Origin: Brevundimonas sp.
Lineage (GTDB): Bacteria; Pseudomonadota; Alphaproteobacteria; Caulobacterales; Caulobacteraceae
Assembly (NCBI GenBank): GCA_027531145.1
Contig: JAPZRF010000003.1
Coordinates: 1 to 64,000, forward strand
Length of the DNA: 64,000 bases
Direction: 5' to 3'
Position numbers and translations under genes: made by a program. The notes below the pieces were generated by a model. The model was given only the letters and a program-made list of their open reading frames with translations. It searched no databases and was not told the origin of the DNA. Below are positions 54,272-63,750 of this stretch, one piece after another. Position 1 is the stretch's first letter, and each line of letters begins with the position of its first letter.

Positions 54272-55462
54272 GTGAGCTACGACCGCCTTTCCGTCGACCG
54301 CCGACTGGCACCGTGGGCCAGCGACCCGACTGCCAGCCCCGGCCGCCGCTACCCGGAACCCGAAAGCCGCACGCGGACGCCCTTCGCGCGCGACCGCGAC
54401 CGGATCATTCACGCCACCGCCTTCCGCCGGCTGAAGGAGAAGACCCAGGTGTTCGTGGCCCATGAGGGGGACCACTACCGCACCCGACTGACTCATTCGC
54501 TCGAGGTGGCGCAGATCGCCCGCTCGCTGGCGGCGGCGCTGAAGCTGGACGTGGATCTGGCCGAGGCTGTGGCGCTGGCGCATGACCTGGGCCACCCGCC
54601 GTTCGGACACGCGGGCGAGGACGAGCTACACCTGCTGATGGCGGACCACGGCGGCTTCGACCACAACGTCCAGACCTTCCGCGTGGTGACCGAGCTCGAG
54701 CGCCGCTATCCGGCCTTTCCGGGCCTGAACCTCAGCTGGGAGACGCTGGAGGGGGTGGTCAAGCACAACGGGCCGGTGGCGGACCGGCTGGGGGAACCGG
54801 CCTGGCGGGCGATCGCCGACCATGCGCCGGACTGGGACCTTCGGCCCGGCACCTTCGCGTCAATGGAGGCCCAGGTCGCGGCCATCGCCGACGACATCGC
54901 CTACAACAACCACGACGTCGACGACGGAGTGCAGGCCGGCCTGTTCACCCTCGCCGACCTCGCCGACCTGCCGCTGATCGGCGAGATTCTGGTCGGGGTG
55001 CGCCGCGACTGGCCAGGCCTCGACGACCGGATGGTCCGGCTGGAAGCGGTGCGCCGGATGATCGGGGCCATGGTCGATGACGTGCTGGCCGAGACGCGGG
55101 GCCGGCTGGACGCCGACCGGATCAACGGGCCGGAGGCGGTGCGGCTGGCCGGGAGACCGATGGTGGCCTTCTCGCGCGGGATGCTGGAGCAGCTGACCGG
55201 GGTGCGCGCTTTCCTGTACGAGCGCATGTACCGGCACTACCGGGTCAACCGCACGCGCAGCCAGGCGCGGCGGCTGTTGCGCGAGATGTTCACCCTGTTG
55301 CTCGCCGAGCCGTCCGTCCTGCCGCCGGAGTGGGCGGCGGCGGCGGCGGACCCGGAGCGCCGGGCGCGGCGAGTGTGCGACTACATCGCCGGCATGACCG
55401 ACCGCTATGCGATCGAGGAGCACCGGCACCTGTTCAGCCTCGATGTCGCCCTCGACTTGTGA
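54272..55462 (+). CDS. dgt: deoxyguanosinetriphosphate triphosphohydrolase-like protein
   Basis: A 396-residue HD-domain dNTPase. GTG 54272 is the first plausible start. The HD motif is visible as [20 protein letters not shown] (about 70) and [18 protein letters not shown] (about 102-119), with [16 protein letters not shown] further on. It hydrolyses dNTPs to deoxynucleosides and triphosphate. It diverges from the Fe-S carrier gene by 66 bases. Confidence 0.93.
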   Translation: MSYDRLSVDRRLAPWASDPTASPGRRYPEPESRTRTPFARDRDRIIHATAFRRLKEKTQVFVAHEGDHYRTRLTHSLEVAQIARSLAAALKLDVDLAEAVALAHDLGHPPFGHAGEDELHLLMADHGGFDHNVQTFRVVTELERRYPAFPGLNLSWETLEGVVKHNGPVADRLGEPAWRAIADHAPDWDLRPGTFASMEAQVAAIADDIAYNNHDVDDGVQAGLFTLADLADLPLIGEILVGVRRDWPGLDDRMVRLEAVRRMIGAMVDDVLAETRGRLDADRINGPEAVRLAGRPMVAFSRGMLEQLTGVRAFLYERMYRHYRVNRTRSQARRLLREMFTLLLAEPSVLPPEWAAAAADPERRARRVCDYIAGMTDRYAIEEHRHLFSLDVALDL

Positions 55463-55542
55463 TTCGAAAGCGGCCCAGGGGCGTCTAGACTGTCGCGGAG
55501 CGCGGCCGATTCGGCCGTCCCACCGATCCGGGTGAGCCTGAC

Positions 55543-56304
55543 ATGTCCCACGAAGATCCTCGCGGCCGGTCCGAACGCGACCATGGACGGGGTGCCTATA
55601 CGCCGCCGACCGACGATGACCTGCCGTTCAACCGCGGCTATGACGCGCGGCGCGCGCCTTCGGGGCCGAGCCGGCCACCGGTGACCCTGATGGTCAGCGT
55701 GGCAGTGCTGCTGGCCCTGATCGTCGTCGTGGTATTGTTCTACCGCTCCGGCCTGCGCGCCTCCGAGGACGCGCCGCCGGCCGTCGGCGAGCCGGTCGGC
55801 GAGCTGCGGGTCGAGGCACCGGTGGACGCCCAGCCGGTCGATCCTGAGGCCGGGGTCAGCGTCTATGCCGACGCGCAGACGCCCGGACCGGTGACCTTCG
55901 CCCCGCCGGCGGCCGAGCCGCTGCCGCGCGAAGCCCTGCCGGCCCCCACCGCCGCACCCGCGGCGCGCGCTCCGGCGGGTCCCGCCCCGGTGCCGGCGCG
56001 CCCGGCGGACCCCGTCGGCGAGGCGCTGGTCCGGGCCGACCGCGCGGCGGGGACGCCGGCGACCGGCTCTGCCTCGGTGCAGATCGGAGCCTTCGGCTCG
56101 ACCGCGATCGCCGAACGCGAGTATGCGGCGGTAGCCTCGGGTTTCCCGCAGTTCGCCTCGGGCACCGGCAAGCGCGTCCAGGAGGTCACCAGCTCGAACG
56201 GGCAGACGGTCTATCGCACCCAGTTCACCGGCCTGTCGCCGGAGCGGGCGCGGGCTTTCTGCGCCGCCCTGCGGGCCGCCGGCCGCGACTGTCTGGTGCG
56301 CTGA
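55543..56304 (+). CDS. SPOR domain-containing membrane protein
   Basis: A 253-residue protein. The N-terminal 45 residues are cytoplasmic and polar; a transmembrane segment spans about 47-68 (VTLMVSVAVLLALIVVVVLF). A periplasmic Pro/Ala-rich linker (about 70-170) leads to a SPOR domain (about 175-250: ASVQIGAFGSTAIAEREYAA, VYRTQFTGLSPERARAFCAA). SPOR domains bind denuded septal peptidoglycan. It is followed by nagZ after 4 bases. Confidence 0.9.
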   Translation: MSHEDPRGRSERDHGRGAYTPPTDDDLPFNRGYDARRAPSGPSRPPVTLMVSVAVLLALIVVVVLFYRSGLRASEDAPPAVGEPVGELRVEAPVDAQPVDPEAGVSVYADAQTPGPVTFAPPAAEPLPREALPAPTAAPAARAPAGPAPVPARPADPVGEALVRADRAAGTPATGSASVQIGAFGSTAIAEREYAAVASGFPQFASGTGKRVQEVTSSNGQTVYRTQFTGLSPERARAFCAALRAAGRDCLVR

Positions 56305-56308
56305 GGTC

Positions 56309-57358
56309 TTGGACGCGTCGGCGGCGATCTATGGCTGCGCCGGGCTGGAGCTGACGCCGGCCGAGCGCGCCTTCTTCGCCGAGGCGCGGCCATGGGGCTT
56401 CATCCTGTTCCGCCGCAATGTCGACAGCCCGGACCAGGTCCGGGCGCTGACGTCGGCGCTTCGCGACTCTGTCGGCCGGCACGCCCCGATCCTGATCGAT
56501 CAGGAGGGCGGGCGGGTTCAGCGCATGGGACCGCCGCACTGGCCGAAGTACCCGCCGGGCGAGGCCTATCTGAAGGCCACCAACGACCCGCTGGCGGCGC
56601 GCGAGCTGGCCCGGCTGGGCGGCCGGCTCATGGCCCATGACCTGAAGGCGGTCGGCGTCGATGTCGACTGCCTGCCGGTGCTCGATGTGCCGGTTCCGGG
56701 GGCGCACGATATCATCGGGGATCGCGCCTATGCCCGCGATCCGGCGACGGTGGCGCAGCTGGGCCGCGCCGCCGCCGAGGGCCTTCTGGCCGGCGGGGTG
56801 CTGCCGGTGATCAAGCACATGCCGGGGCACGGCCGCGCCTTCGCCGACAGCCACAAGGAGCTGCCGACGGTCGGGGTCGACCTCGACACCCTGGAGGCGT
56901 GGGACTTCGCCCCGTTCCGCGCGCTCTCGGACATGCCGATCGGCATGACCGCCCACATTGTTTTCACGGCGATCGACCGGAAGCGCCCGGCGACCCAGTC
57001 GCGCAGGGCCATCCGGCTGATCCGCGAGCGGCTGGGGTTCGGCGGGCTGTTGCTGTCGGACGACCTGTGCATGAACGCCCTGTCCGGGACCCTGACCCAG
57101 AGGGCCGAGGCGTCGCTGAAGGCAGGCTGTGACCTCGTCATCCACTGCACCGGCGACCTCGACGAGATGCGGCAGGTGGCCGAGGGCGTCGGCCCGCTCC
57201 GGGGCGGGGCGGCCCGGCGCGCGCAGGCGGCGCTGGCCCGCATCGTGCGCTCGCCGGAGCCGCTGGACATCGAGGTGGCGCGCGCGCGGTTCGACGCCAT
57301 GATGGCTGGAAGGCTGGAGGCGGCGAGAGGGCCCGACGTCGGGGAGATCCAGGCGTGA
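56309..57358 (+). CDS. nagZ: beta-N-acetylhexosaminidase NagZ
   Basis: A 349-residue GH3 enzyme. TTG 56309 matches the family start (AIYGCAGLELTPAERAFFAE) and has GAGG just before it. Family blocks: WGFILFRRNVD, ILIDQEGGRVQRM, VIKHMPGHGRAFADSHKELP (catalytic His dyad region) and GLLLSDDLCMNAL (nucleophile Asp). It acts in peptidoglycan recycling on GlcNAc-anhMurNAc. It overlaps scpA (GTGA). Confidence 0.94.
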   Translation: MDASAAIYGCAGLELTPAERAFFAEARPWGFILFRRNVDSPDQVRALTSALRDSVGRHAPILIDQEGGRVQRMGPPHWPKYPPGEAYLKATNDPLAARELARLGGRLMAHDLKAVGVDVDCLPVLDVPVPGAHDIIGDRAYARDPATVAQLGRAAAEGLLAGGVLPVIKHMPGHGRAFADSHKELPTVGVDLDTLEAWDFAPFRALSDMPIGMTAHIVFTAIDRKRPATQSRRAIRLIRERLGFGGLLLSDDLCMNALSGTLTQRAEASLKAGCDLVIHCTGDLDEMRQVAEGVGPLRGGAARRAQAALARIVRSPEPLDIEVARARFDAMMAGRLEAARGPDVGEIQA

Positions 57359-58179
57359 GGGAGGCGTTCCAGCCCAGCCTCGACTTCACGGCGGCCGAGG
57401 AGATCGACGCCCGGGACGCCTTTGTCGTCGACCTCGACGGCTACGAGGGGCCGCTGCATGTGCTGCTGGCTCTGGCGCGGAGCCAGAAGGTCGATCTGCT
57501 GAGGCTGTCGATCACCCGGCTGGCGGAGCAGTACCTCGCCTTTGTGCACGAGGCGCGGCGGCGCAACTTCGCCCTCGCCGCCGACTATCTGGTGATGGCC
57601 TCCTGGCTGGCCTTCCTGAAGTCGCGGCTGCTGCTGCCGCGGACGGAAAGGGGGCGGCCGGAGGAGCCCGACGCGCAGCATATGGCGGCGGCGCTGGCCT
57701 TCAGGCTGCGCAAGCTGGAGGCCATGCGGCAGGCCGCGGACCGATTGATGGAGCGACCGCAGCTGAAGCGCGATGTGTTCACCCGCGGCGATCCCGAAGC
57801 CACGGTGATCATTCCGTCCGACCGCGTCGACGCCGGCCTCTATGAGCTGATGGCGGCCTATGTGGAGCAGCGCCGCAAGGTGGCGGGGCGGCAGTACAAT
57901 CCCGGCCAGCGGATCGAGGCCTTTTCGCTGGAGGCGGCGCGGGACTGGCTGCGGGGGATCATGCCCCGGCTGACTACCTGGACGCCGCTGGAGGCGGCGG
58001 CGCCGGAGCCCGGGAGCGCCGAGGGCGATCCGAGCCGCGCCAGCTGCCTCGCCTCGACCCTGTCGGCGGGGCTGGAGCTGGTCAAGGAGGGGGCGCTGGA
58101 CGTCCGCCAGTCGGGCCCGTTCGAGCCACTGTACCTGCGCCGCAGGGCGACCGGCCAGCCGCTGGAGCTGACGCCGTGA
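57355..58179 (+). CDS. scpA: segregation and condensation protein ScpA
   Basis: A 274-residue kleisin. Start GTG 57355. The N-terminal signature DAFVVDLDGYEGPLHVLLAL is at about 20-39, followed by LLRLSITRLAEQYLAFVHEA, ALAADYLVMASWLAFLKSRL and a C-terminal winged-helix part. It forms SMC-ScpAB condensin with the next gene. Overlaps at both ends show coupled translation. Confidence 0.95.
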   Translation: MREAFQPSLDFTAAEEIDARDAFVVDLDGYEGPLHVLLALARSQKVDLLRLSITRLAEQYLAFVHEARRRNFALAADYLVMASWLAFLKSRLLLPRTERGRPEEPDAQHMAAALAFRLRKLEAMRQAADRLMERPQLKRDVFTRGDPEATVIIPSDRVDAGLYELMAAYVEQRRKVAGRQYNPGQRIEAFSLEAARDWLRGIMPRLTTWTPLEAAAPEPGSAEGDPSRASCLASTLSAGLELVKEGALDVRQSGPFEPLYLRRRATGQPLELTP

Positions 58180-58835
58180 GCGACCTCGGGTTCCAGCCGG
58201 ACGAGGCCGAGATCGAGCGGCGGGTGGAGGCCCTGCTGTTCGCCGCGGCGGGCCCGCTGTCGGCGGCGGACCTCGCGGCGCGCCTGCCGGAGGGCGTCGA
58301 TGTCGGCCGGGCCATCGCCGGGCTGCGCGCGCGGTATCAGGGGCGGGGCGTGGAGCTGGAGTGCGTGGCCGACCGCTGGCGCTTCCGCACCGCGCCGGAC
58401 CTCGCCTTCCTGATGACCGAGGAACGGGAGGAGCCGCGGCGGCTGTCGCGGGCGGCGCTCGAGACCCTGGCCATCATCGCCTATCACCAGCCGGTGACCC
58501 GGGCGGAGATCGAGAGTGTCCGCGGCGTTTCGATGTCGAAGGGCACGCTCGACCAGTTGCTGGAGATGGGCTTCGTGCGTCTGCGCGGGCGGCGGCGCTC
58601 GCCGGGACGGCCGGTGACCTATGGCACGGCGGACCGTTTCCTCGAGCAGTTCGGGCTCGGGAGCCTCGCCGATCTGCCGGGGCTGGCCGAGATGAAGGCG
58701 GCGGGGCTGCTGAACATGAATGTGCCGGCCGGCTTCGAGCTGCCGGACCCGGCGCGGCCGGACGGCGAGGAGGAAGACCCGCCAGGCGACGACGAGGTGC
58801 CGGAGTTCGCCCAGGACTTCCTGCGGGAGAGCTAG
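58176..58835 (+). CDS. scpB: segregation and condensation protein ScpB
   Basis: A 219-residue protein starting GTG 58176. Two winged-helix regions: [20 protein letters not shown] (about 12-31) and [40 protein letters not shown]. The C-terminus is acidic ([14 protein letters not shown]). It partners ScpA. The stop overlaps the convergent ispH stop region by 4 bases. Confidence 0.95.
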   Translation: MSDLGFQPDEAEIERRVEALLFAAAGPLSAADLAARLPEGVDVGRAIAGLRARYQGRGVELECVADRWRFRTAPDLAFLMTEEREEPRRLSRAALETLAIIAYHQPVTRAEIESVRGVSMSKGTLDQLLEMGFVRLRGRRRSPGRPVTYGTADRFLEQFGLGSLADLPGLAEMKAAGLLNMNVPAGFELPDPARPDGEEEDPPGDDEVPEFAQDFLRES

Positions 58836-59791
58836 GCGGTCAGGGCGCGGGGGAGCTTGAAGGTGACGGTCTCGCGCGCGCCGCCATCCTCCTCGACGGA
58901 CACGTCGAAGCGGACGGCGAGGGCGTCGATCACGCCCTGGACGAGAGTTTCGGGCGCCGAGGCGCCGGCCGTCAGGCCGAGGTGGCGGACGCCCTCGAGC
59001 CAGGTCCAGTCGATGTGCGAGGCGTCGTCGATGAGGCGGGCGTCGCGGGCACCGGCCTTGAGCGCCACCTCGACGAGGCGGGCCGAGTTGGACGAGTTCG
59101 GCGAGCCGACCACCAGCACCAGGTCCGCCGCCTCGGCCAGCCGCTTGACGGCCTCCTGGCGGTTGGTGGTGGCGTAGCAGATGTCTTCCTTGTGCGGGTC
59201 GGGCAGCTCGGGAAAGCGCGCCTTGAGCGCTGCGATGATCGCCGAGGTGTCGTCCAGCGACAGGGTGGTCTGGGTGGCGTAGGCGAGCGGCGCGTCCCCG
59301 GGCCGCTGGAAGGCCTCGGCGTCCTCGACCGTCTCGATCAGGCTGACTGCACCGGCGGGCAGCTGGCCCATGGTGCCGACCACCTCCGGGTGGCCGGCGT
59401 GGCCGATCAGCAGGATGTGACGGCCGGCGGCGTGGTGTCGCTCGGCCTCGACATGGACCTTGGAGACCAGCGGGCAGGTGGCGTCGAGGAAGAACAGGTT
59501 GCGCGCCTTGGCCGCCGCCGGGACGGACTTGGGGACGCCGTGGGCGGAGAAGACCACAGGCCGGTCGTCGGGGCACTCGTCCAGCTCCTTGACGAAGACG
59601 GCACCGAGGCCGCGCAGACGGTCGACGACATGCTTGTTGTGGACGATCTCGTGGCGGACGTAGACCGGCGCGCCGAACCGCTCGAGGGCGCGCTCGACGA
59701 TCTGGATGGCCCGGTCGACGCCGGCGCAGAAGCCGCGCGGGGTCGCCATGCGGATCGAGATGGCCGGACGGGGGAGGGGCTCGGCGGTCAT
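58832..59791 (-). CDS. ispH: 4-hydroxy-3-methylbut-2-enyl diphosphate reductase IspH
   Basis: A 319-residue Fe-S enzyme. Conserved Cys residues lie in [11 protein letters not shown] (about 18), [14 protein letters not shown] (about 109) and [12 protein letters not shown] (about 203). [13 protein letters not shown] and [14 protein letters not shown], then TAGASAPE complete the pattern. It makes IPP and DMAPP in the last step of the MEP pathway. Confidence 0.97.
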   Translation of the reverse strand: MTAEPLPRPAISIRMATPRGFCAGVDRAIQIVERALERFGAPVYVRHEIVHNKHVVDRLRGLGAVFVKELDECPDDRPVVFSAHGVPKSVPAAAKARNLFFLDATCPLVSKVHVEAERHHAAGRHILLIGHAGHPEVVGTMGQLPAGAVSLIETVEDAEAFQRPGDAPLAYATQTTLSLDDTSAIIAALKARFPELPDPHKEDICYATTNRQEAVKRLAEAADLVLVVGSPNSSNSARLVEVALKAGARDARLIDDASHIDWTWLEGVRHLGLTAGASAPETLVQGVIDALAVRFDVSVEEDGGARETVTFKLPRALTA

Positions 59792-59932
59792 GGGGCCACC
59801 CTAGCCGCATCGCGCGCCGCCCGCCACAAGCCACGCGCTCCCGTTTGCCGCGCCTCGCTTTAGCCGCTATCAGGCGCGAGCGTTCTTCGCCCCTGTTGCG
59901 GGGCGGCCCTTTCGTCTGCCCGGGATTCCCTC

Positions 59933-60592
59933 ATGCGCCGTGTCGCGTTCCTTCTCTCCGCGCTGCTGATCGCGGGCGCGGCCGCGCCGGATGTGGCCCA
60001 GGCCCAGTCGCGCGACCGTCAGGATCGCGACCGCCGCGAGCGGCAGCAGCCGGACGGCGAGGAGCAGCAGCGCGAGCGGCCGCGCGGACCGGCACCCCTG
60101 CGTCGCCAGCCGAATGCCGGGCCGTGCCCCTTCGTGAAGATCCTCTACGACGCCGCCCGGTACGTCGAACTCGAGGGCGGCCAGGCCACCACCTCCGCGG
60201 TTGGCTACACGGGCGAGATCGAAGGTGTGACCTCGGGTTGCGCCTACCAGGGCGACCAGCCGATCACGGTGGACTTCAATGTGTTGTTCAGCCTCGGCCG
60301 CGGGCCGCAGGCCCAGGGCGACGCCCGCACCTATCGTTACTGGATCGCTGTCACCGAGCGGAATCGGGCGGTGCTTTCGAAGGAGTACTTCGACCTGCCG
60401 GTCGACTTCGACGGGCAGCGCACGACCCAGATCGAGCAGCAGCAGCGGGTGGTGATTCCGCGCGCCGAGGCGACCACCTCGGGTGCCAACTTCGAGATTC
60501 TGGTCGGCTTCGACGTGACGGCTGAGATGGCCGAGTTCAATCGCTCGGGCAGCCGCTTCCGTCCGCAGGCGGGGGTCGCCGGCGCGCAATGA
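59933..60592 (+). CDS. secreted hypothetical protein
   Basis: A 219-residue protein with a signal peptide ([20 protein letters not shown], cleavage likely after AQAQ at about 25). A Gln/Arg/Pro-rich linker (about 26-62) leads to a beta-rich domain with one Cys pair ([10 protein letters not shown] and [10 protein letters not shown]). It resembles conserved Caulobacterales periplasmic proteins of unknown function. It overlaps argS by 4 bases. Confidence 0.75.
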   Translation: MRRVAFLLSALLIAGAAAPDVAQAQSRDRQDRDRRERQQPDGEEQQRERPRGPAPLRRQPNAGPCPFVKILYDAARYVELEGGQATTSAVGYTGEIEGVTSGCAYQGDQPITVDFNVLFSLGRGPQAQGDARTYRYWIAVTERNRAVLSKEYFDLPVDFDGQRTTQIEQQQRVVIPRAEATTSGANFEILVGFDVTAEMAEFNRSGSRFRPQAGVAGAQ

Positions 60593-62349
60593 CCCGTCTG
60601 GCCTCCCGACTTCGCGAAGCGGTCGCCGCCGCCTTCGCCGCCGAAGGCGTGCCCGACGATCTGGTCAAGGTGACGCCGTCGGACCGGCCCGACCTGGCCG
60701 ATTTCCAGTCCAATGCCGCCCTCGTCGCCGCCAGGGCGCTGAAGGCCAATCCGCGTGAGCTGGCGACCCGGGTGACCGAGCGGCTGGCGGGGGACCCGGC
60801 GCTGGAGCGCGTCGAGGTGGCCGGGCCGGGTTTTATCAACCTGACGGCCTCGCCGGCCGCGCTGGCGGCGCGGGCGACGGAGATAGCGACCGAGTCGATG
60901 CGGGGCGCGAGCACGGTGGCCGCTCCGCGGCGGGTGGTGATCGACTTCGCCGGGCCGAACGTGGCCAAGCCGATGCACGTGGGGCATCTGCGCAGCTCGA
61001 TAATTGGCGAGAGCCTGAAGCGGCTGTTCCGCTTCCGTGGCGACATGGTGTGGGGCGACGCTCACTTCGGCGACTGGGGCTTCCAGATGGGCCTGCTGAT
61101 CGTCGCCTGCACCGACGAGGGGCTGGCGACGGCTTTCATGGCCGAGGACGACGGCCCGTTCCCGGACGCGAGCCCGGTGACGCTGGAGGATCTGGAGCGA
61201 CTGTATCCAGCCGCGGCGGCGCGGGCCAAGGCCGAGCCGGAGTTCCGCGACCGGGCGCGCAAGGCGACGGCGGAGCTGCAGGCCGGGCGGCCGGGCTACC
61301 GGGCGCTGTGGGCGCACTTCGTGGCGGTCAGCCGGACGGCGCTGGAGCGCGAGTTCTCGGCGCTGGGCGTGACCTTTGACCTGTGGAACGGGGAGTCGGA
61401 CGCCGATCCGCTGATCCCGGACATGGTGGCCGAGCTGAAGGCGCGGGGGCTGGCCGAGTTGGACCAGGGGGCCTGGATCATCCGGGTGGCGGAGGAGGGC
61501 GACAGGCGCGAGCTGCCGCCGCTGCTGCTGGTGTCGTCGGAAGGTTCGGCCATGTACGGCACCACCGATCTGGCGACCATACTGCAGCGCCGGCGCGAGC
61601 AGGACTTCGAGCTGGCGCTCTACTGCGTCGACCAGCGCCAGGCGGACCATTTCGAGCAGGTGTTCCGCGCCGCCTGCAAGGCTGGCTATGCCGCCGCTGA
61701 CCAGCTGGAGCACATCGCCAACGGGACCATGAACGGTGCCGACGGCAAGCCTTTCAAGACCCGCGCCGGCGGGGTGCTGAAGCTGCACGACCTGATCAGC
61801 CAGGCGACCGACAAGGCGCGCGAGCGGCTGCGTGAGGCGGAGCTGGGCGGCGACCTGCCGCCGGGGGAATTCGAGGACATCGCCCGCAAGGTGGCGGTGG
61901 CGGCGCTGAAGTTCGCCGACCTGTCGAACAACCGCACCACCAGCTACGTGTTCGACCTGGACCGCTTCACCTCGTTCGAGGGCAAGACCGGGCCGTACCT
62001 GCTGTACCAAGCGGTGCGCATCAAGAGCCTGCTCCGGCGGGCGGCGGCCGAGGGCGCGACGCCGGGGGACATCCGCATCGCCGCGCCGGCCGAGCGCGAC
62101 CTGGCCCTGACGCTGGACGCCTTCGCCCAGGCGGTCGAGGACGCCTATGAGCGTCGCGGGCCGCACCTGATCGCCGAGCACGCCTTCCGGCTGGCCCAGG
62201 CCTTCTCGAAGTTCTACGCCGCCTGCCCGGTGATGGCGGCACCCGACGCCGAGACGCGGGCCTCGCGGCTGGCGCTGTCGCGGGCGGCGCTGGACCAGCT
62301 GGAGACGGCGCTGGACCTGCTGGGGATCGCGACGCCCGAGCGGATGTAG
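60589..62349 (+). CDS. argS: arginyl-tRNA synthetase
   Basis: A 586-residue class I aminoacyl-tRNA synthetase. The HIGH-type motif is in [20 protein letters not shown] (about 123-142). [32 protein letters not shown] and [20 protein letters not shown] (the KMSK-position loop) are characteristic of ArgRS. A C-terminal DALR anticodon-binding domain follows from about 455 and ends [10 protein letters not shown]. Confidence 0.97.
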   Translation: MTRLASRLREAVAAAFAAEGVPDDLVKVTPSDRPDLADFQSNAALVAARALKANPRELATRVTERLAGDPALERVEVAGPGFINLTASPAALAARATEIATESMRGASTVAAPRRVVIDFAGPNVAKPMHVGHLRSSIIGESLKRLFRFRGDMVWGDAHFGDWGFQMGLLIVACTDEGLATAFMAEDDGPFPDASPVTLEDLERLYPAAAARAKAEPEFRDRARKATAELQAGRPGYRALWAHFVAVSRTALEREFSALGVTFDLWNGESDADPLIPDMVAELKARGLAELDQGAWIIRVAEEGDRRELPPLLLVSSEGSAMYGTTDLATILQRRREQDFELALYCVDQRQADHFEQVFRAACKAGYAAADQLEHIANGTMNGADGKPFKTRAGGVLKLHDLISQATDKARERLREAELGGDLPPGEFEDIARKVAVAALKFADLSNNRTTSYVFDLDRFTSFEGKTGPYLLYQAVRIKSLLRRAAAEGATPGDIRIAAPAERDLALTLDAFAQAVEDAYERRGPHLIAEHAFRLAQAFSKFYAACPVMAAPDAETRASRLALSRAALDQLETALDLLGIATPERM

Positions 62350-62422
62350 CGTTTCGGCCACAGACTCGGCGGCCCATCGAGGGTTAACCTTTGCCGGGGA
62401 GCCACGGGACGGGGACGCCGCA

Positions 62423-63190
62423 ATGGCGCGAGCGGGCAGGCGAACGGCGGAGACGCCGCAGGTGCGCGCCGGGGGCGCGGGCCTGCCGCTGTTCCGTCGC
62501 CGCGCCCGACTGTATGTCGACGGCTTCAACCTGCACCACGCCATCCTCGATCTCGGCCGGCCCGAGCTGCTGTGGCTGGACCTGAAGACCCTCGGACGCG
62601 GGCTGCTGCCGCGGCGCGAGCGCCTGGTCGGGGTGACCTGGGTGGCGGCGCACCGGCCGCAGCGCGAGGACCGGATGTCGGCCATGGCCACCTATGAGTT
62701 GGCGCTGCGGGCCTCTGGCGTACGCTGCCTGTTGGGCCATTTCGTGGTCCACGGCGACCACTGCCGCGCCTGCGGCCACAGCTGGATGCAGGCCACCGAG
62801 AAGCAGAGTGACGTCAATCTGGCGCTGGCAGTGGCGGCGGACGCGGCGGCTGACCGGTTCGATGTCGCCTATCTGTTGACGACCGACGGGGACCATGCGG
62901 CGACCGCCCGGTTCCTGCAGGAGTCCTATCCGCGCAAGCGCCTGGTCAGCGTGGCACCGCCGGGGCGGGGGCATAACCGGCAGGTGCTGGCCCACTGTCA
63001 CGCCCGGACCGAGGCGGCCGCAGACCTGGTGGCGCGCTCGCCCCTGCCGGACAGGGTGAAGAGCCCGCTCGGCTGGCTGGAGCGACCGGACGCCTGGCGG
63101 GCGCGTGATCCCGAGCCGCCACCGCCGCCGCCGGTGACCAGCGACGAGGCGCGGCGCGCGCGGCTGCGGCTGGTGGTGTCCAACCCCTGA
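62423..63190 (+). CDS. NYN domain-containing protein (putative RNase)
   Basis: A 255-residue protein starting ATG 62423. The NYN (PIN-like) domain begins LYVDGFNLHHAILDLGRPEL (about 32) and continues with KQSDVNLALAVAADAAADRF and AYLLTTDGDHAATARF, which supply the acidic metal ligands. A CRACGH knuckle is present at about 115. The N-terminal basic tail and Pro-rich C-terminal region are variable. It is probably an RNA or DNA nuclease. Confidence 0.83.
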   Translation: MARAGRRTAETPQVRAGGAGLPLFRRRARLYVDGFNLHHAILDLGRPELLWLDLKTLGRGLLPRRERLVGVTWVAAHRPQREDRMSAMATYELALRASGVRCLLGHFVVHGDHCRACGHSWMQATEKQSDVNLALAVAADAAADRFDVAYLLTTDGDHAATARFLQESYPRKRLVSVAPPGRGHNRQVLAHCHARTEAAADLVARSPLPDRVKSPLGWLERPDAWRARDPEPPPPPPVTSDEARRARLRLVVSNP

Positions 63191-63312
63191 CGCGAAGGCG
63201 GGCGGGGCCGGGCCTGCGCGTCGCGGGCGGACATATTGCTGAACATCAGGGCGTTGAGGCGACGACAGCGCCCCTGGCCTGCCCGTCCGCGCTGGCGTGG
63301 CATCCTTCAGGC

Positions 63313-63750
63313 ATGGCGGGAGATCGGGCCTCGGCGGCGAAGGTCCTCGCCGAGAGCTGGCGCCGGCTGGCGGCCGGCGAGGACGTGGCCGAGGTCGAGC
63401 GGCGCGGCAAGGCCGCCCTCGCTCTGGTGCGGCTGGAACAGGCCCTGGCGGAGCTGGCGCAGATGGATGGATCGGCACATGGGGGATGGAGCGGGGCCGA
63501 GCTCGAGGCCCTCCGCGCCCGGCTCCTTATGCGCCTGGATCGCCTCGCTGCCGCCCGGGAGACGAAGGGCGTGGCTGCGGGCGATGACCCCGCAGGAGAT
63601 CGAGGCGCTGCGGCTGGAGTGGCGGGGACATGCGGGCACAGCGCAGATGCCGCCGGACGGTCCATGGCGCACCTGGCTGTTCATGGGCGGACGCGGTGCC
63701 GGCAAGACCCGGGCGGGGGCGGAGTGGCTGAGCGCCCGGGCGAAGACTGA
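63313..63750 (+). CDS. GTA small terminase-like protein (gp1 type)
   Basis: An ORF of 145 residues. The first about 90 residues (SAAKVLAESWRRLAAGEDVA, then ALALVRLEQALAELAQMDGS and LEALRARLLMRLDRLAAARE) look like the short TerS (gp1) encoded before TerL in alphaproteobacterial gene transfer agents. The rest is a Gly/Arg-rich readthrough of the TerL-coding region in another frame. A shorter native product, or a sequence error near 63560, is possible. Confidence 0.55.
   Translation: MAGDRASAAKVLAESWRRLAAGEDVAEVERRGKAALALVRLEQALAELAQMDGSAHGGWSGAELEALRARLLMRLDRLAAARETKGVAAGDDPAGDRGAAAGVAGTCGHSADAAGRSMAHLAVHGRTRCRQDPGGGGVAERPGED

Noticed and set aside
57858..59834. A 658-residue open frame on the minus strand
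   Set aside because: It runs antisense to scpA and scpB and in another frame to ispH. Its product is Arg/Pro/Gly-rich, a typical high-GC shadow.
60337..62691. A 784-residue minus-strand open frame
   Set aside because: Antisense to argS, with Arg/Gln/Pro-rich product and no recognisable domain.
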